NCBI RefSeq assembly: GCF_000987835.1
Contig: NZ_CP011308.1
Location: 1-64,000, forward strand
Length of the DNA stretch: 64,000 bases
Direction of reading: 5' to 3'
Source: Sulfurovum lithotrophicum
GTDB lineage: Bacteria > Campylobacterota > Campylobacteria > Campylobacterales > Sulfurovaceae
The position numbers and the translations under genes were made by a program. This document shows, piece after piece, positions 55,993 through 64,000 of this stretch. The notes beneath the pieces were generated by a model that saw only the letters and a program-made list of their open reading frames with translations, searched no databases and had not been told where the DNA came from. The first letter of the stretch is position 1. Each line of letters starts with the position of its first letter.

Positions 55993-56017
55993 AAAATATG
56001 TCATTTTGCCATATTTT
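55993..56017 (+). promoter_or_regulatory. 25-base palindrome upstream of recQ, shared with comM
   Basis: AAAATATG (55993-56000) and CATATTTT (56010-56017) with a 9-base spacer, the same arms and spacer length as at comM (13397-13421). A second shared element, GTTACACTGCCA (56040-56051), ends two bases before the recQ ATG, again exactly as at comM. Confidence 0.65.
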
Positions 56018-56053
56018 CTACTTCACTGAAAAGGAAGACGTTACACTGCCATC

Positions 56054-57832
56054 ATGAATAAACTGAAAACACTCGAAGACTATTTTGGACACAAGGCTTT
56101 CAGGCCGCTGCAGGAAGAGGTAGTGGATGCTATTTTGAACAGAGAGGATGTGCTGATGATCCTTCCCACGGGAGGGGGAAAATCACTCTGCTACCAGCTT
56201 CCCACACTTCTTATGGAGGGTGTGACGGTCGTGGTCTCTCCTCTTTTGGCGCTGATGCATGACCAGGTGGTCGCGTTGCGTGCCAACGGCATTCCCGCTG
56301 CCATGCTCTCAAGTATGCAGGACATGGAAGAAAGCCGGCAGATAGAGGGACAGCTGCATCGTGGAAAGATAAAACTGCTTTATGTCGCGCCGGAACGTTT
56401 GACCAATGCCTATTTCCTCAATATGCTGCATCAGCTTGACATCAACTTTTTTGTCATCGACGAAGCGCATTGCGTGAGTGAATGGGGGCATGAGTTCAGG
56501 GAGAATTACCGGCGGCTTTCGCTGCTCAAAGAGCAGTTTGCTACGACACCTATTGCTGCATTCACAGCTACAGCGACCAAGGCGGTGGAAGAGGATATAG
56601 CATCAAATCTTGGTTTGCAGAACCCCAAGCGTGTCAGAGGTTCTCTCTTTCGTGAAAACCTGACCATCCACTCCAGACACCGAATCAAAGACGGGCGTGA
56701 ACAGCTGCTGGAATTCCTGAAGTCGCATGAAGGGGAGTCCGGGATCATTTATACCCTCTCAAGAAAATCGACCGAATCGGTGGCCCATTTCCTGCAGAAT
56801 AAGGGTATAGAGGCAAGGGCGTACCATGCCGGTCTACCCACAGAGGAAAAGCATGCGACCTATAGTGATTTTGTGGCTGACAGGGTGCAGGTCGTCGTTG
56901 CGACCATTGCATTCGGTATGGGGATTGACAAAAGCAACATCCGTTTCGTGGTGCATATGACACTGCCTAAAACACTGGAGAATTTCTACCAGGAGATCGG
57001 ACGTGCAGGCAGGGACGGTCTTGAAGCGGAAACCCTGCTGCTGTTCTCCGCACAGGATATCGTACAGCAGAAGATGTTCATAGAGGACCTTCCCGAAACA
57101 CCCTACAAGCAGCATGCTTTCAACAAACTTGACAGTATGGTACGTTTTGCCAATTCGGAGAACTGCCGTCACCAGAGTATCGCCGCCTATTTTGACGATC
57201 GTATCGAAGTCTGCGGAACGAAATGTGACAACTGTACGACAACACAGAGTGAAAAGATTGACATTACGACGGCTGCACGGATGCTGCTTTCGACTATCCT
57301 GCGTACCGAACAGAAGTTTGGACTGCATTATGTGATCGATGTGCTCAGAGGAAGCAGGGAACAGCGAGTGCTTCAGAACGGGCACGATACTCTTTCGGTC
57401 TATGGCATAGGAGAGGAATACAGCAAGGCACAGTGGATGACCATCGGAGACAAGCTTCTGGAGCTCGGTGCGGTAGAAATAGGTGAGTTCAAGGTTTACA
57501 GATTGACGAACTTTGGTGTTGAGGTCATCAAGGGTGCACACAGCATCGAGTTGAAAAAAGAACGCCTGGCAGTCCAAAAGGCCAAGCCAAAACGCAAGGT
57601 CACCTATTTTGACGACTATGATGCCGAAGTGTATGACAGGCTCAGAGAACTGCGTACACAGATCGCATCGGAGAAGGGTATACCTCCCTACATCGTCTTT
57701 TCGGACAAAACACTCAAAGACCTTAGCAATAAACAACCGCAAACGAAAGGTGAGATGCTGGAGGTGCATGGCATAGGAGAAGTGAAGTTCGAGAGGTACG
57801 GAGAGGCATTTTTGGAGTTATTGACAGTGTAG
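56054..57832 (+). CDS. recQ: ATP-dependent DNA helicase RecQ
   Basis: RecQ unwinds recombination intermediates 3' to 5'. The 592-residue protein has Walker A 'LPTGGGKSLCYQLP', the DEAH box 'FVIDEAHCVSEWGHEFR', motif VI 'QEIGRAGRDG', a RecQ-C zinc site (Cys in 'ENCRHQSI', 'VCGTKCDNC') with winged helix, and a C-terminal HRDC domain ('YDRLRELRTQIASEKGIPPY', 'LEVHGIGEVKFERYG'). There is no Shine-Dalgarno sequence; the start is supported by the element shared with comM. The stop TAG lies inside a REP-like palindrome. Confidence 0.95.
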   Translation: MNKLKTLEDYFGHKAFRPLQEEVVDAILNREDVLMILPTGGGKSLCYQLPTLLMEGVTVVVSPLLALMHDQVVALRANGIPAAMLSSMQDMEESRQIEGQLHRGKIKLLYVAPERLTNAYFLNMLHQLDINFFVIDEAHCVSEWGHEFRENYRRLSLLKEQFATTPIAAFTATATKAVEEDIASNLGLQNPKRVRGSLFRENLTIHSRHRIKDGREQLLEFLKSHEGESGIIYTLSRKSTESVAHFLQNKGIEARAYHAGLPTEEKHATYSDFVADRVQVVVATIAFGMGIDKSNIRFVVHMTLPKTLENFYQEIGRAGRDGLEAETLLLFSAQDIVQQKMFIEDLPETPYKQHAFNKLDSMVRFANSENCRHQSIAAYFDDRIEVCGTKCDNCTTTQSEKIDITTAARMLLSTILRTEQKFGLHYVIDVLRGSREQRVLQNGHDTLSVYGIGEEYSKAQWMTIGDKLLELGAVEIGEFKVYRLTNFGVEVIKGAHSIELKKERLAVQKAKPKRKVTYFDDYDAEVYDRLRELRTQIASEKGIPPYIVFSDKTLKDLSNKQPQTKGEMLEVHGIGEVKFERYGEAFLELLTV

Positions 57833-57854
57833 GGTGTTGTGCCCTCACAACACC
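57829..57854 (+). repeat. REP-like palindrome, copy f, overlapping the recQ stop
   Basis: GTAG at 57829-57832 includes the TAG stop of recQ. The stem is GGTGTTGTG (57833-57841) with CACAACACC (57846-57854), loop CCCT. A weaker related hairpin GGTGTT/AACACC at 57909-57930 lacks the GTAG head. Confidence 0.68.
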
Positions 57855-57959
57855 AAAAACCTTGAATTGGCATACGATTATGAAATGTCTTTTAATGTTT
57901 GGATAATCGGTGTTGTCATGGGAGAACACCAATAATATAAACACAAATTTGGAGATAAA

Positions 57960-58526
57960 ATGCAAAATGAAACAAAACCCCTCTGCGGCATTGATGAAGC
58001 AGGCAGAGGACCGCTTGCTGGTTCACTTGTGATAGCCGGTGTGGTGTTGACAGGTGAGGTAGAGGGGTTGATGGATTCAAAGAAACTGACTGAAAAGAGA
58101 CGTGAGGTACTTTACATGCTTGTGATCGAAAATGCCGAGTATCACATTGTTTCATTTTCGGCAAAGGAAGTGGACGGCTTTGGCATCTCGAAGTGTTTAC
58201 AAAAGGGTTTACAGTCCATACAGAAAGCACTTGACGGATGTGAATATCTCTTCGATGGCAACAGCACTTTCGGCGTGGATAATGTTAGTACGATGGTCAA
58301 GGCGGACGACAAGGTCCCTGAAGTTTCGGCTGCAAGTATTCTGGCAAAGGTAACACGCGACAGAGAGATGATAGAAATGGCTAGAGTCTATCCCGAGTAT
58401 GGGTTTGAGAAGCACAAAGGTTACGGTACCCGATCGCATATCGAGGCTTTAGTGAAGTATGGCAGGTGTGAAATACACCGAAAGACCTTTCGGGTGAAAG
58501 GACTGGACGAACCGACACTCTTTTAG
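57960..58526 (+). CDS. rnhB: Ribonuclease HII
   Basis: RNase HII removes ribonucleotides from DNA and RNA primers. The 188-residue protein starts with the catalytic motif 'CGIDEAGRGPLAGSLVIAG' (Asp-Glu pair) and has 'VSAASILAKVTRDREM' and the later Asp/Glu positions of the family. GGAGAT precedes the ATG. It is convergent with the DUF945-like gene, with a 4-base overlap of the ends. With rnhA and rnc nearby, three ribonuclease genes lie within 4 kb. Confidence 0.95.
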   Translation: MQNETKPLCGIDEAGRGPLAGSLVIAGVVLTGEVEGLMDSKKLTEKRREVLYMLVIENAEYHIVSFSAKEVDGFGISKCLQKGLQSIQKALDGCEYLFDGNSTFGVDNVSTMVKADDKVPEVSAASILAKVTRDREMIEMARVYPEYGFEKHKGYGTRSHIEALVKYGRCEIHRKTFRVKGLDEPTLF

Positions 58527-59851
58527 AAAGAGATTCCGTTCACAGTTATTTTTCCTTTCACAAAAACGATATCGTATATTTTCTTTCCCTCTTTGGTCGC
58601 AGGCGGAACCATCATCATCATGATCATCGCTCTTGGGTCCTGGATAATGAGGGCATAGAGTTCGTCGGAGACGGAAATATGTGTCCTGATATCGATCGCA
58701 TCGAGTGCAAGAAGAGGGTTTTGGGAGACGGCATTCATATCGAATGATTTGGCAATACTGACTGTACCGTTCATATCGAAGCCGTTCAGGTTTTTTCCAT
58801 TCTCTGTGATCTTTTTGGCAGAAAATTTGTTCAATGTCAGGACAATGCCTTTTGAAAGCAGATGCTGGGTGAGTTGATTGATATGTGCTTCATCTTCAGG
58901 CTCGGTCTTCTGTAATGCTTCAAGCGCAGCAACATCGAGGTTCTCAGCGGTAAAGTCAAACCGGCTCTTCTCGATCGTATATTTTTTTTGTGCCTGATTG
59001 ATCTCCACCGTTTCGGCTTTGGTGGTCACAATGCTTTTGAGCAAGCCCTGGTTGACGCTGTTTTTTGTTTCATTCTCAATATTTTTGATCTGTAGTGAAA
59101 GTTGCGGTTCCATATGAACGGCAATGGACCCGGTGCGGTAGCGTGAAGTGATATCGTAGGGTGTGGTACCTGTACGGATATAGCCACCGTCGATGTCAGA
59201 GACTTTGACCTGAAGCGCTTTGCCGGCATCAAGAGAGAGCAACGCGATCTTCTGGGAAAACTGACTGATCTTCTCCTCTTTGCTCTCTCCTTCAAAAGTC
59301 ATCCCTTTGGCTGCAATAGTTGCTTTTTCACCATCCTCTTCAATGGTTTCATTGATATCTTTGATATAGCCTTTGAAACCCGAGAGCATTTTGTTGAAAT
59401 CAATATGAAGCAGCAGTGCCTTTTTGGCAAGCATACCTCTGAGATGATTGACCAGCTTTTTGTCTTCCTCTCCCAGCTCTTTCCTCATGCTTTCGGGCAG
59501 AGTAACGGGGTAGAGGTCAAGAGAGACTGCGCTGTAACTGTCCGGGAGGTATGCGGCATCTACGCCAACTTGCAGGCCTTTGATGGCCTTGGCATCTTCT
59601 ATGCGCATCTGGGCACCCTGTGCGTTCAGGTACTGTACGATCTTTTCGGGGTTATCGAAAGAGACGATGAAGTGATCTTTTTTCTTTTCACTTTTTCTCT
59701 CTTTGACGGAGAAACCGCTCTGCTGCAGTGTGCTCAATTCGTTGTTGAGCTGCTGCTTTGCCTGCCTGATGATCTGTGCAGATCCGTTCGTAAAATAATA
59801 GACCACTGCGATCAGAACGAGTCCGACAAGACCAAAAGCGAGTTTTTTCAT
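58523..59851 (-). CDS. DUF945/YdgA-like membrane-anchored protein
   Basis: The 442-residue protein has one N-terminal membrane helix ('AFGLVGLVLIAVVYYFTNG') and a long periplasmic region of beta-rich repeats with Ser/Thr-rich strands, like the YdgA/DUF945 family of E. coli. The family's role is unknown; YdgA-like proteins are linked to swarming and to asymmetric outer-membrane lipid handling only loosely. It is the last gene of the minus-strand run lapB-rnhA-rnc-aroC, overlapping aroC by four bases. Confidence 0.65.
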   Translation of the reverse strand: MKKLAFGLVGLVLIAVVYYFTNGSAQIIRQAKQQLNNELSTLQQSGFSVKERKSEKKKDHFIVSFDNPEKIVQYLNAQGAQMRIEDAKAIKGLQVGVDAAYLPDSYSAVSLDLYPVTLPESMRKELGEEDKKLVNHLRGMLAKKALLLHIDFNKMLSGFKGYIKDINETIEEDGEKATIAAKGMTFEGESKEEKISQFSQKIALLSLDAGKALQVKVSDIDGGYIRTGTTPYDITSRYRTGSIAVHMEPQLSLQIKNIENETKNSVNQGLLKSIVTTKAETVEINQAQKKYTIEKSRFDFTAENLDVAALEALQKTEPEDEAHINQLTQHLLSKGIVLTLNKFSAKKITENGKNLNGFDMNGTVSIAKSFDMNAVSQNPLLALDAIDIRTHISVSDELYALIIQDPRAMIMMMMVPPATKEGKKIYDIVFVKGKITVNGISF

Positions 59852-60939
59852 ACTGATTTCTTTGTTTCGGGATAGATCGCTTTAAGGTGATCCATCTTCC
59901 TGCCCATGTTGAGCAGGGCCATATCGGCAAGGGTAAGTGCCATCATCGCTTCGCAGACCACGGCACCGCGTATGGCGACACAGGGGTCATGCCGCCCTTT
60001 GAGATTGCAGGTCACCTCTTCATTGTGTGTCGTGATGGTCTGCTGTTCCCGGAAAATGGAAGGGGTCGGTTTGAAATGGGTCTTGACGATGAGTGTATCA
60101 CCGTTGCTGATACCGCCGAGCGTACCGCCGGAATGGTTGCTCTTGAATCCCTGAAGCGTGATCTCGTCATTATTCTGTGAACCTTTGAGATGGGTACTGG
60201 CAATACCGTCACCGATCTCAACGGCTTTGGCGGCATTGATCCCCATCATCGCCTCTGCCAACACGGCATCGAGTTTGTAGTAGAGCGGTTCGCCAAGGCC
60301 GACAGGCACACCGGTTGCCGTGGTCAGTACCACACCGCCTACAGAATCATGGTTCTCTTTGGCTGTCAGTATCGCTTTCTCCTGTGCTGCTTCAACAGCA
60401 GGGTCAAGCGCATAGAGTTTGGAACTTTTGGCATACTCAAAATCCTGTACATTCCCTTTGATACCGTCCACTTCACACAGTCCGCTCTGTATCTCCACAC
60501 CCAGCTCTTTGAGCATCAGTTTTGCGATTGCTCCTCCTGCCACACGTGCAGCAGTCTCTCTGGCCGAACTTCTCCCGCCGCCGCGATAGTCTCTCAGTCC
60601 GTATTTGTGAAAATAGGTGAAATCGGCATGTCCGGGGCGGAACAGGTCTTTGACATTGTCATAATCTTTGGATTTCTGATTGGTGTTGAAGATGATCATC
60701 GCAATAGGCGTACCGGTACTCAGGCCTTCGAAGACACCGGAGAGTATTTCGATCTTGTCGTCTTCCTTGCGTCCGGTCTCCAGTTTGCTTTTCCCCGGTT
60801 TGCGTCTGTCGAGGTCAGACTGGATGAAGGCTTCATCTATATGGAGCCCGGCAGGCACACCGTCAAGTATGCATCCGATCGCTTTCCCGTGGGACTCGCC
60901 AAAGGTGGTGAGTGTCAGTCTCTTTCCAAAGGTATTCAC
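59848..60939 (-). CDS. aroC: Chorismate synthase
   Basis: AroC makes chorismate from EPSP with reduced FMN, the last shikimate step. The 363-residue protein has all three family signatures: 'TFGESHGKAIGCILDGVPAG' near the N-terminus, 'GRSSARETAARVAGGAIAK' in the middle and 'KGRHDPCVAIRGAVVCEAM' in the C-terminal part. Length is typical. It starts three bases after the rnc stop and overlaps the next gene by four bases, so it belongs to the same operon. Confidence 0.97.
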   Translation of the reverse strand: MNTFGKRLTLTTFGESHGKAIGCILDGVPAGLHIDEAFIQSDLDRRKPGKSKLETGRKEDDKIEILSGVFEGLSTGTPIAMIIFNTNQKSKDYDNVKDLFRPGHADFTYFHKYGLRDYRGGGRSSARETAARVAGGAIAKLMLKELGVEIQSGLCEVDGIKGNVQDFEYAKSSKLYALDPAVEAAQEKAILTAKENHDSVGGVVLTTATGVPVGLGEPLYYKLDAVLAEAMMGINAAKAVEIGDGIASTHLKGSQNNDEITLQGFKSNHSGGTLGGISNGDTLIVKTHFKPTPSIFREQQTITTHNEEVTCNLKGRHDPCVAIRGAVVCEAMMALTLADMALLNMGRKMDHLKAIYPETKKSV

Positions 60940-60942
60940 TGT

Positions 60943-61614
60943 CTATCCTTTCAGTTTCTCTAAGGCAATTTTCGCCGCTTTCTGCTGCGCGTCTTTTTTG
61001 CTTTTGCCTTTGGCTGACGCGATGGTTTCATTGTCAAGGATGACAGCGATCTCGAACTCTTTTTTGTGGTCGGGGCCCGAAGAACCGAGCATCTCATAAC
61101 TTGGTGTCACGCCGTGTGTCGCCTGTGTCAACTCCTGTAAAGCAGTCTTGTAGTCTTTTGACAGGCTTTGCAGGTCTATTTTGGGATGACACTCTTCCAG
61201 CAGTTTGATGGAAATCGTTTTAGCCGTATCGAGGCCGGCTTCCAGATAGACGGCTCCTATAACCGCTTCAAAGGCATTGGAGAGCAGCGACGGCTTGTCT
61301 CTTCCATTGTTGTTCTCTTCCGCGAGAGAAAGGAAAATGTAAGAGCCCAGGTCGATCTTTCGTGCCAGAAGTGTAAACCCGCTTTCATTGACAAGTGAAG
61401 CTCTGATCTTGGAGAGAATTCCTTCATCCGACTTGGGAAATTTTTTGAAAAGGTACTCGCCTACGATGAGGTCGAGGACTGCATCTCCCAAAAATTCAAG
61501 CCGCTCATTATTGTAAGGCTTCTTGTAACTTTTGTGTGTCAAAGCCTCAATAATCAACTGCTTGTCCCTGAATGTATAGTTCAGTCTTTTTTCAAGCTGA
61601 CTGTAGTCGTTCAT
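60943..61614 (-). CDS. rnc: Ribonuclease III
   Basis: RNase III cuts double-stranded RNA, including the rRNA precursor. The 223-residue protein has the catalytic signature '[20 protein letters not shown]', a second acidic site '[18 protein letters not shown]', and a C-terminal double-stranded RNA-binding domain ('[15 protein letters not shown]', '[19 protein letters not shown]'). It overlaps rnhA by four bases and is followed by aroC, a gene order known in Helicobacter and Campylobacter (rnhA-rnc-aroC). Confidence 0.97.
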   Translation of the reverse strand: MNDYSQLEKRLNYTFRDKQLIIEALTHKSYKKPYNNERLEFLGDAVLDLIVGEYLFKKFPKSDEGILSKIRASLVNESGFTLLARKIDLGSYIFLSLAEENNNGRDKPSLLSNAFEAVIGAVYLEAGLDTAKTISIKLLEECHPKIDLQSLSKDYKTALQELTQATHGVTPSYEMLGSSGPDHKKEFEIAVILDNETIASAKGKSKKDAQQKAAKIALEKLKG

Positions 61615-62075
61615 TGTTTCGTTCCTTTTTTGAGTTTTGTAGCCTTGATGCGTTCCGCTTCGTTCCGTGCCAGTTCATCACAGCGTTCATTTTCGGGATG
61701 CCCGTCATGCCCCCGTACCCAGGTACCATGAACATGGTGGGGTGCGGCAGCTTCAATATACGCTTTCCAGAGATCAACGTTTTTGACTTTCTTGAAGTCC
61801 CTTCTTATCCAGCTCTCCAGCCATTCATTGATAGCTTTGACCACATAAGAGCTGTCGGAGACCACCTCCACATCACAGGGCTCCTTGAGCAGTTTCAGTC
61901 CTTCGATGACCCCGCGAAGTTCCATACGGTTGTTCGTTGTCTCTTCTTCTCCGCCAAAGTACTCTTTGCGTGAGCCTTTGTACTCCAGTATGCCGCCATA
62001 CCCGCCCGGTCCCGGGTTGCCGAGGCTCGAACCGTCAGAGTAGAGAGTAATCTGTTTTCGGGCTTGCTTTTGCAA
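61611..62075 (-). CDS. rnhA: Ribonuclease HI
   Basis: RNase HI degrades RNA in RNA-DNA hybrids. The 154-residue protein has the catalytic carboxylates in '[20 protein letters not shown]' (Asp), '[13 protein letters not shown]' (Glu), '[17 protein letters not shown]' (Asp) and the late '[15 protein letters not shown]' (His, Asp). The ATG at 62075 makes a 41-base overlap with the upstream TPR gene; no other start codon fits the domain. It overlaps rnc by four bases. Confidence 0.95.
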   Translation of the reverse strand: MQKQARKQITLYSDGSSLGNPGPGGYGGILEYKGSRKEYFGGEEETTNNRMELRGVIEGLKLLKEPCDVEVVSDSSYVVKAINEWLESWIRRDFKKVKNVDLWKAYIEAAAPHHVHGTWVRGHDGHPENERCDELARNEAERIKATKLKKGTKQ

Positions 62076-63078
62076 TCTTTTCCTCCACTTCCACAGAGTT
62101 TATCGCCATACAGTTTGGACATCTTTTGAACGATACGGGGAAGCTCTGTTTACATTTTTTGCAGAGATAGGAGAAAAGAAGGTCCCCCTCCTCAAATCCG
62201 TTCTCTCTTGCCGTTGCCAGCATATCCACTGCGAAGATACCGCTATGGAGCAAGGGCTTCTGCAGATATCCTTTGGCGTAGTAGAGAGTACTGAGCCTCT
62301 CATCGGATGTGATTATATCCAAATCGACTTGTGAATTCGGTAAGAACCAAAGGATGTCTATCGTCTCCTTGATCCGTTCAGGATCGATGATCTTCCAGGC
62401 TTCGGTCGTGTCAAGTTTCAGGAGAGTATCTACGATCTGACGGTAGAGTTTTGGCTCCTCAGCAAGGATCTTTTTCAGCGCTGCTACCTTCTCGTCGGTA
62501 CCGAGCATCTTGTTAGACGTCAGTGCGGAAAGTTCAAGAAATTTGCTGAGCGTATGCGTATCTTTCCCCAGGGTATTGAGTGGCTCGATGATCTCCTGTG
62601 CCTTGTCGTATTTGTGCATCATTTCATAGACAACCCCGAGTTCGTAAAGCACTTTGGTGTTGCGGGGACGTTTGCGGAGTATTTCCGTATAGATCGACCT
62701 GGCGCGCTCGAGGAAACCGGCATGCAGGTAAGTATTCCCCAGTCTCTCCATCAGTTCCATTTTGGTAAAGTCATCGTCGATATGCCTCGTGACGTAGAGA
62801 TAGATGCTGATCGCCTTGTGGTATTCACCCGAATTTTCAAAGGCTTTGGCAAGAAGCGTAAGCGGCTTGAGCATATGTCCCTCGAAAGGCATATCGTCCG
62901 TATCGAGAGCACATTCGGAACTGTCGAACTTGTCAAGGAATTTCAGGAGGTTCCCCTCCTCCTTCTGCTGCTTGTAGAGCCCCCAGGCATAGGTGACAAC
63001 AGAGATGATCAGTGCGATGACAATGATTAGCAGAATGCTGAACAGCGGATCGTTGTATGCCGGCAATATCGTTTCCAA
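62035..63078 (-). CDS. LapB/YciM-like TPR protein with zinc-ribbon end
   Basis: The 347-residue protein has an N-terminal membrane anchor ('PLFSILLIIVIALIISVVTYAWG'), at least four TPR units (about 75-210: 'AFENSGEYHKAISIYLYVTRH', 'LGNTYLHAGFLERARSIYTEI', 'LGVVYEMMHKYDKAQEII') and a C-terminal rubredoxin-like knuckle pair CKKC...CPNC. This is the domain order of LapB/YciM, which controls LPS synthesis through FtsH in E. coli. The start is TTG at 63078 with AAAGGA upstream. The end overlaps rnhA by 41 bases. Confidence 0.72.
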   Translation of the reverse strand: METILPAYNDPLFSILLIIVIALIISVVTYAWGLYKQQKEEGNLLKFLDKFDSSECALDTDDMPFEGHMLKPLTLLAKAFENSGEYHKAISIYLYVTRHIDDDFTKMELMERLGNTYLHAGFLERARSIYTEILRKRPRNTKVLYELGVVYEMMHKYDKAQEIIEPLNTLGKDTHTLSKFLELSALTSNKMLGTDEKVAALKKILAEEPKLYRQIVDTLLKLDTTEAWKIIDPERIKETIDILWFLPNSQVDLDIITSDERLSTLYYAKGYLQKPLLHSGIFAVDMLATARENGFEEGDLLFSYLCKKCKQSFPVSFKRCPNCMAINSVEVEEKIAKASPKTDYSLL

Positions 63079-63107
63079 GAAGTTCCTTTAGCCTGTTTAG
63101 TCCTTGG

Positions 63108-63129
63108 ATTATATCAAATTAGATATAAT
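63108..63129. promoter_or_regulatory. Back-to-back divergent -10 boxes, lapB-like / dnaG
   Basis: ATTATATC (63108-63115) and GATATAAT (63122-63129) are a perfect 8-base inverted repeat. The right arm contains TATAAT for dnaG and the left arm TATAAT (minus strand) for the LapB-like gene, whose starts lie 74 and 30 bases away. Confidence 0.5.
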
Positions 63130-63202
63130 ACCACTATGATAGATAACGCTTACCTTTTTTTCCTCTCACTGAAGCTTCGTCCTTGGCAAGAATGGATGCA
63201 TT

Positions 63203-64000
63203 ATGATCGATAATGCCTCCATAGAATCCCTCAAGAACAGTATCGATATCGTTGATGTGATAGGGAACTTCATTGAATTGAAAAAAGCCGGGGCTAACTA
63301 TAAAGCGAACTGCCCTTTTCATGGTGAGAAGACCCCCTCTTTTGTCGTGAGCCCCAGCAAGCAGATATACCACTGTTTTGGCTGCGGCGTAGGCGGAGAC
63401 AGCATCAAGTTCGTGATGGAACTGGAGAAGCTTTCCTACCCCGAAGCAATCGAAAAACTGGCATCGATGTACAATTTTTCGCTCAACTATACCAAGGGGT
63501 CTTCGGACTACTCCGATGCCAAACGAGTACTCGAGACCATACAGGCCTGGTATGTCAAGAATCTGGAAAACAACCCCACGGCTAAACAATATCTTCTCGA
63601 CAGGGGGATCGCACAGAGTTCCATAGAGCGTTTCGGTATCGGGTATGTCCCCGACGGCAACTCCGTGATCCATTTTCTAAACTCTGCACTGTTGCCGCTT
63701 CCCAAAGCGGTGGAAGCGGGCATTCTGGCACAGGGTGAGGGCGGAAGGTATTATGCGCGTCTGGTGGAACGTATCACTTTTCCCATATACTCTACCAGCG
63801 GCGGGGCTGTCGGTTTTGGAGGACGTACTATTACCAACCATCCGGCAAAGTATATCAATTCACCGCAGACCAAACTCTTCAACAAATCCAGACTGCTTTA
63901 CGGCTACGACCTGGCAAAAGAGAGCATTTACAAAAATAAAAAGCTGATCGTCTGTGAGGGCTACCTCGATGTCGTGATGTTCCATCAGGCAGGTTTTACC
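63203..64000 (+). CDS. dnaG: DNA primase DnaG, 5' part (runs off the window)
   Basis: DnaG makes RNA primers for replication. The 266 visible residues start MIDNASIESLKNSIDIVDVI and contain the CHC2 zinc finger (CPFH near residue 40, CFGC near 61), then 'SIKFVMELEKLSYPEAIEKL' and the catalytic-core start 'RLVERITFPIYSTSGGAVGFGGR' and 'LIVCEGYLDVVM' with the Toprim Glu. The reading frame is open to the last base of the window. The ATG at 63203 is the first in frame after stops; GGATG upstream is a weak ribosome site. A copy of a dispersed leader motif lies at 63163-63188. Confidence 0.95.
   Translation, partial: MIDNASIESLKNSIDIVDVIGNFIELKKAGANYKANCPFHGEKTPSFVVSPSKQIYHCFGCGVGGDSIKFVMELEKLSYPEAIEKLASMYNFSLNYTKGSSDYSDAKRVLETIQAWYVKNLENNPTAKQYLLDRGIAQSSIERFGIGYVPDGNSVIHFLNSALLPLPKAVEAGILAQGEGGRYYARLVERITFPIYSTSGGAVGFGGRTITNHPAKYINSPQTKLFNKSRLLYGYDLAKESIYKNKKLIVCEGYLDVVMFHQAGFT

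Noticed and set aside
56834-57769. 311-codon minus-strand frame opposite recQ
   Set aside because: Antisense to a RecQ gene with all motifs intact; no support for a second gene.

Overview
The window looks like a chromosomal segment from a Campylobacterota bacterium, most like a free-living sulfur or hydrogen oxidiser of the Sulfurovum/Sulfurimonas type. This is inferred from gene content and the character of the proteins (dnaA-dnaN, NifS with a three-domain NifU, PanD, DnaG, Cts/Gsp-like secretion genes, YeiH, two porins); no database search was possible. The segment starts 63 bases before dnaA with a perfect DnaA box, so it probably begins at the replication origin. It is gene-dense, with short intergenic spaces, many 4-base overlaps and few foreign-looking genes. 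I saw no prophage, insertion sequence, transposase or CRISPR array.

Layout. 1-6 kb: dnaA, dnaN, pyrG, recJ and a small membrane protein. 6-11 kb (mostly minus strand): the Fe-S pair nifS-nifU, a SpoIIAA-like protein, folE and mutY. 11-15 kb: tig, clpP, def, comM. 15-20 kb: yeiH with a divergent LysR regulator, mobA, an MFS transporter, an RDD protein and an outer-membrane protein. 20-31 kb: a nearly complete type II secretion-like locus (F, three pseudopilins including G, then K-L-M-N-C-D-E and a further pseudopilin) that also holds a small exosortase-family protein. 31-37 kb: a HerA-like ATPase, a PAS protein, pyrE-frr, secG, a BioC-like methyltransferase and a Bax-inhibitor-like protein. 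37.5-43.1 kb: one rRNA operon (16S, tRNA-Ala, 23S, 5S) with a near-consensus promoter. 43.5-50.7 kb: an Nfu protein, a TPR protein, murE, a four-gene operon (FmdE-like, hemerythrin, DUF2249, polytopic membrane protein), a [2Fe-2S] thioredoxin-like protein, panD, ybaB, a 42-residue ORF and an ankyrin protein. 50.8-56 kb: a phosphate-acquisition block (two porins, a Pit transporter, a PhoB-like regulator). 56-64 kb: recQ, rnhB, a DUF945-like protein, aroC, rnc, rnhA, a LapB-like TPR protein and the start of dnaG.

Regulation is where the window is most informative. Both porins and the Pit transporter carry the same 34-base promoter design: two 7-mers resembling CTGTAAC on an 11-base period, then 10 bases, then TATACT. 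This is the architecture of a Pho box and defines a local Pho regulon. comM and recQ share a 25-base palindrome and a 12-base element exactly two bases before ATG, with no Shine-Dalgarno sequence in either. nifS and the [2Fe-2S] protein gene share an IscR-like palindrome. Two divergent gene pairs have -10 boxes arranged as perfect inverted repeats.

Repeats: six GTAG-headed palindromes of the REP type, each placed at or just after a stop codon or paired with another copy, and two heptamer tandem arrays (3 and 10 copies) that directly abut the stop codons of nifS and of a membrane-protein gene.
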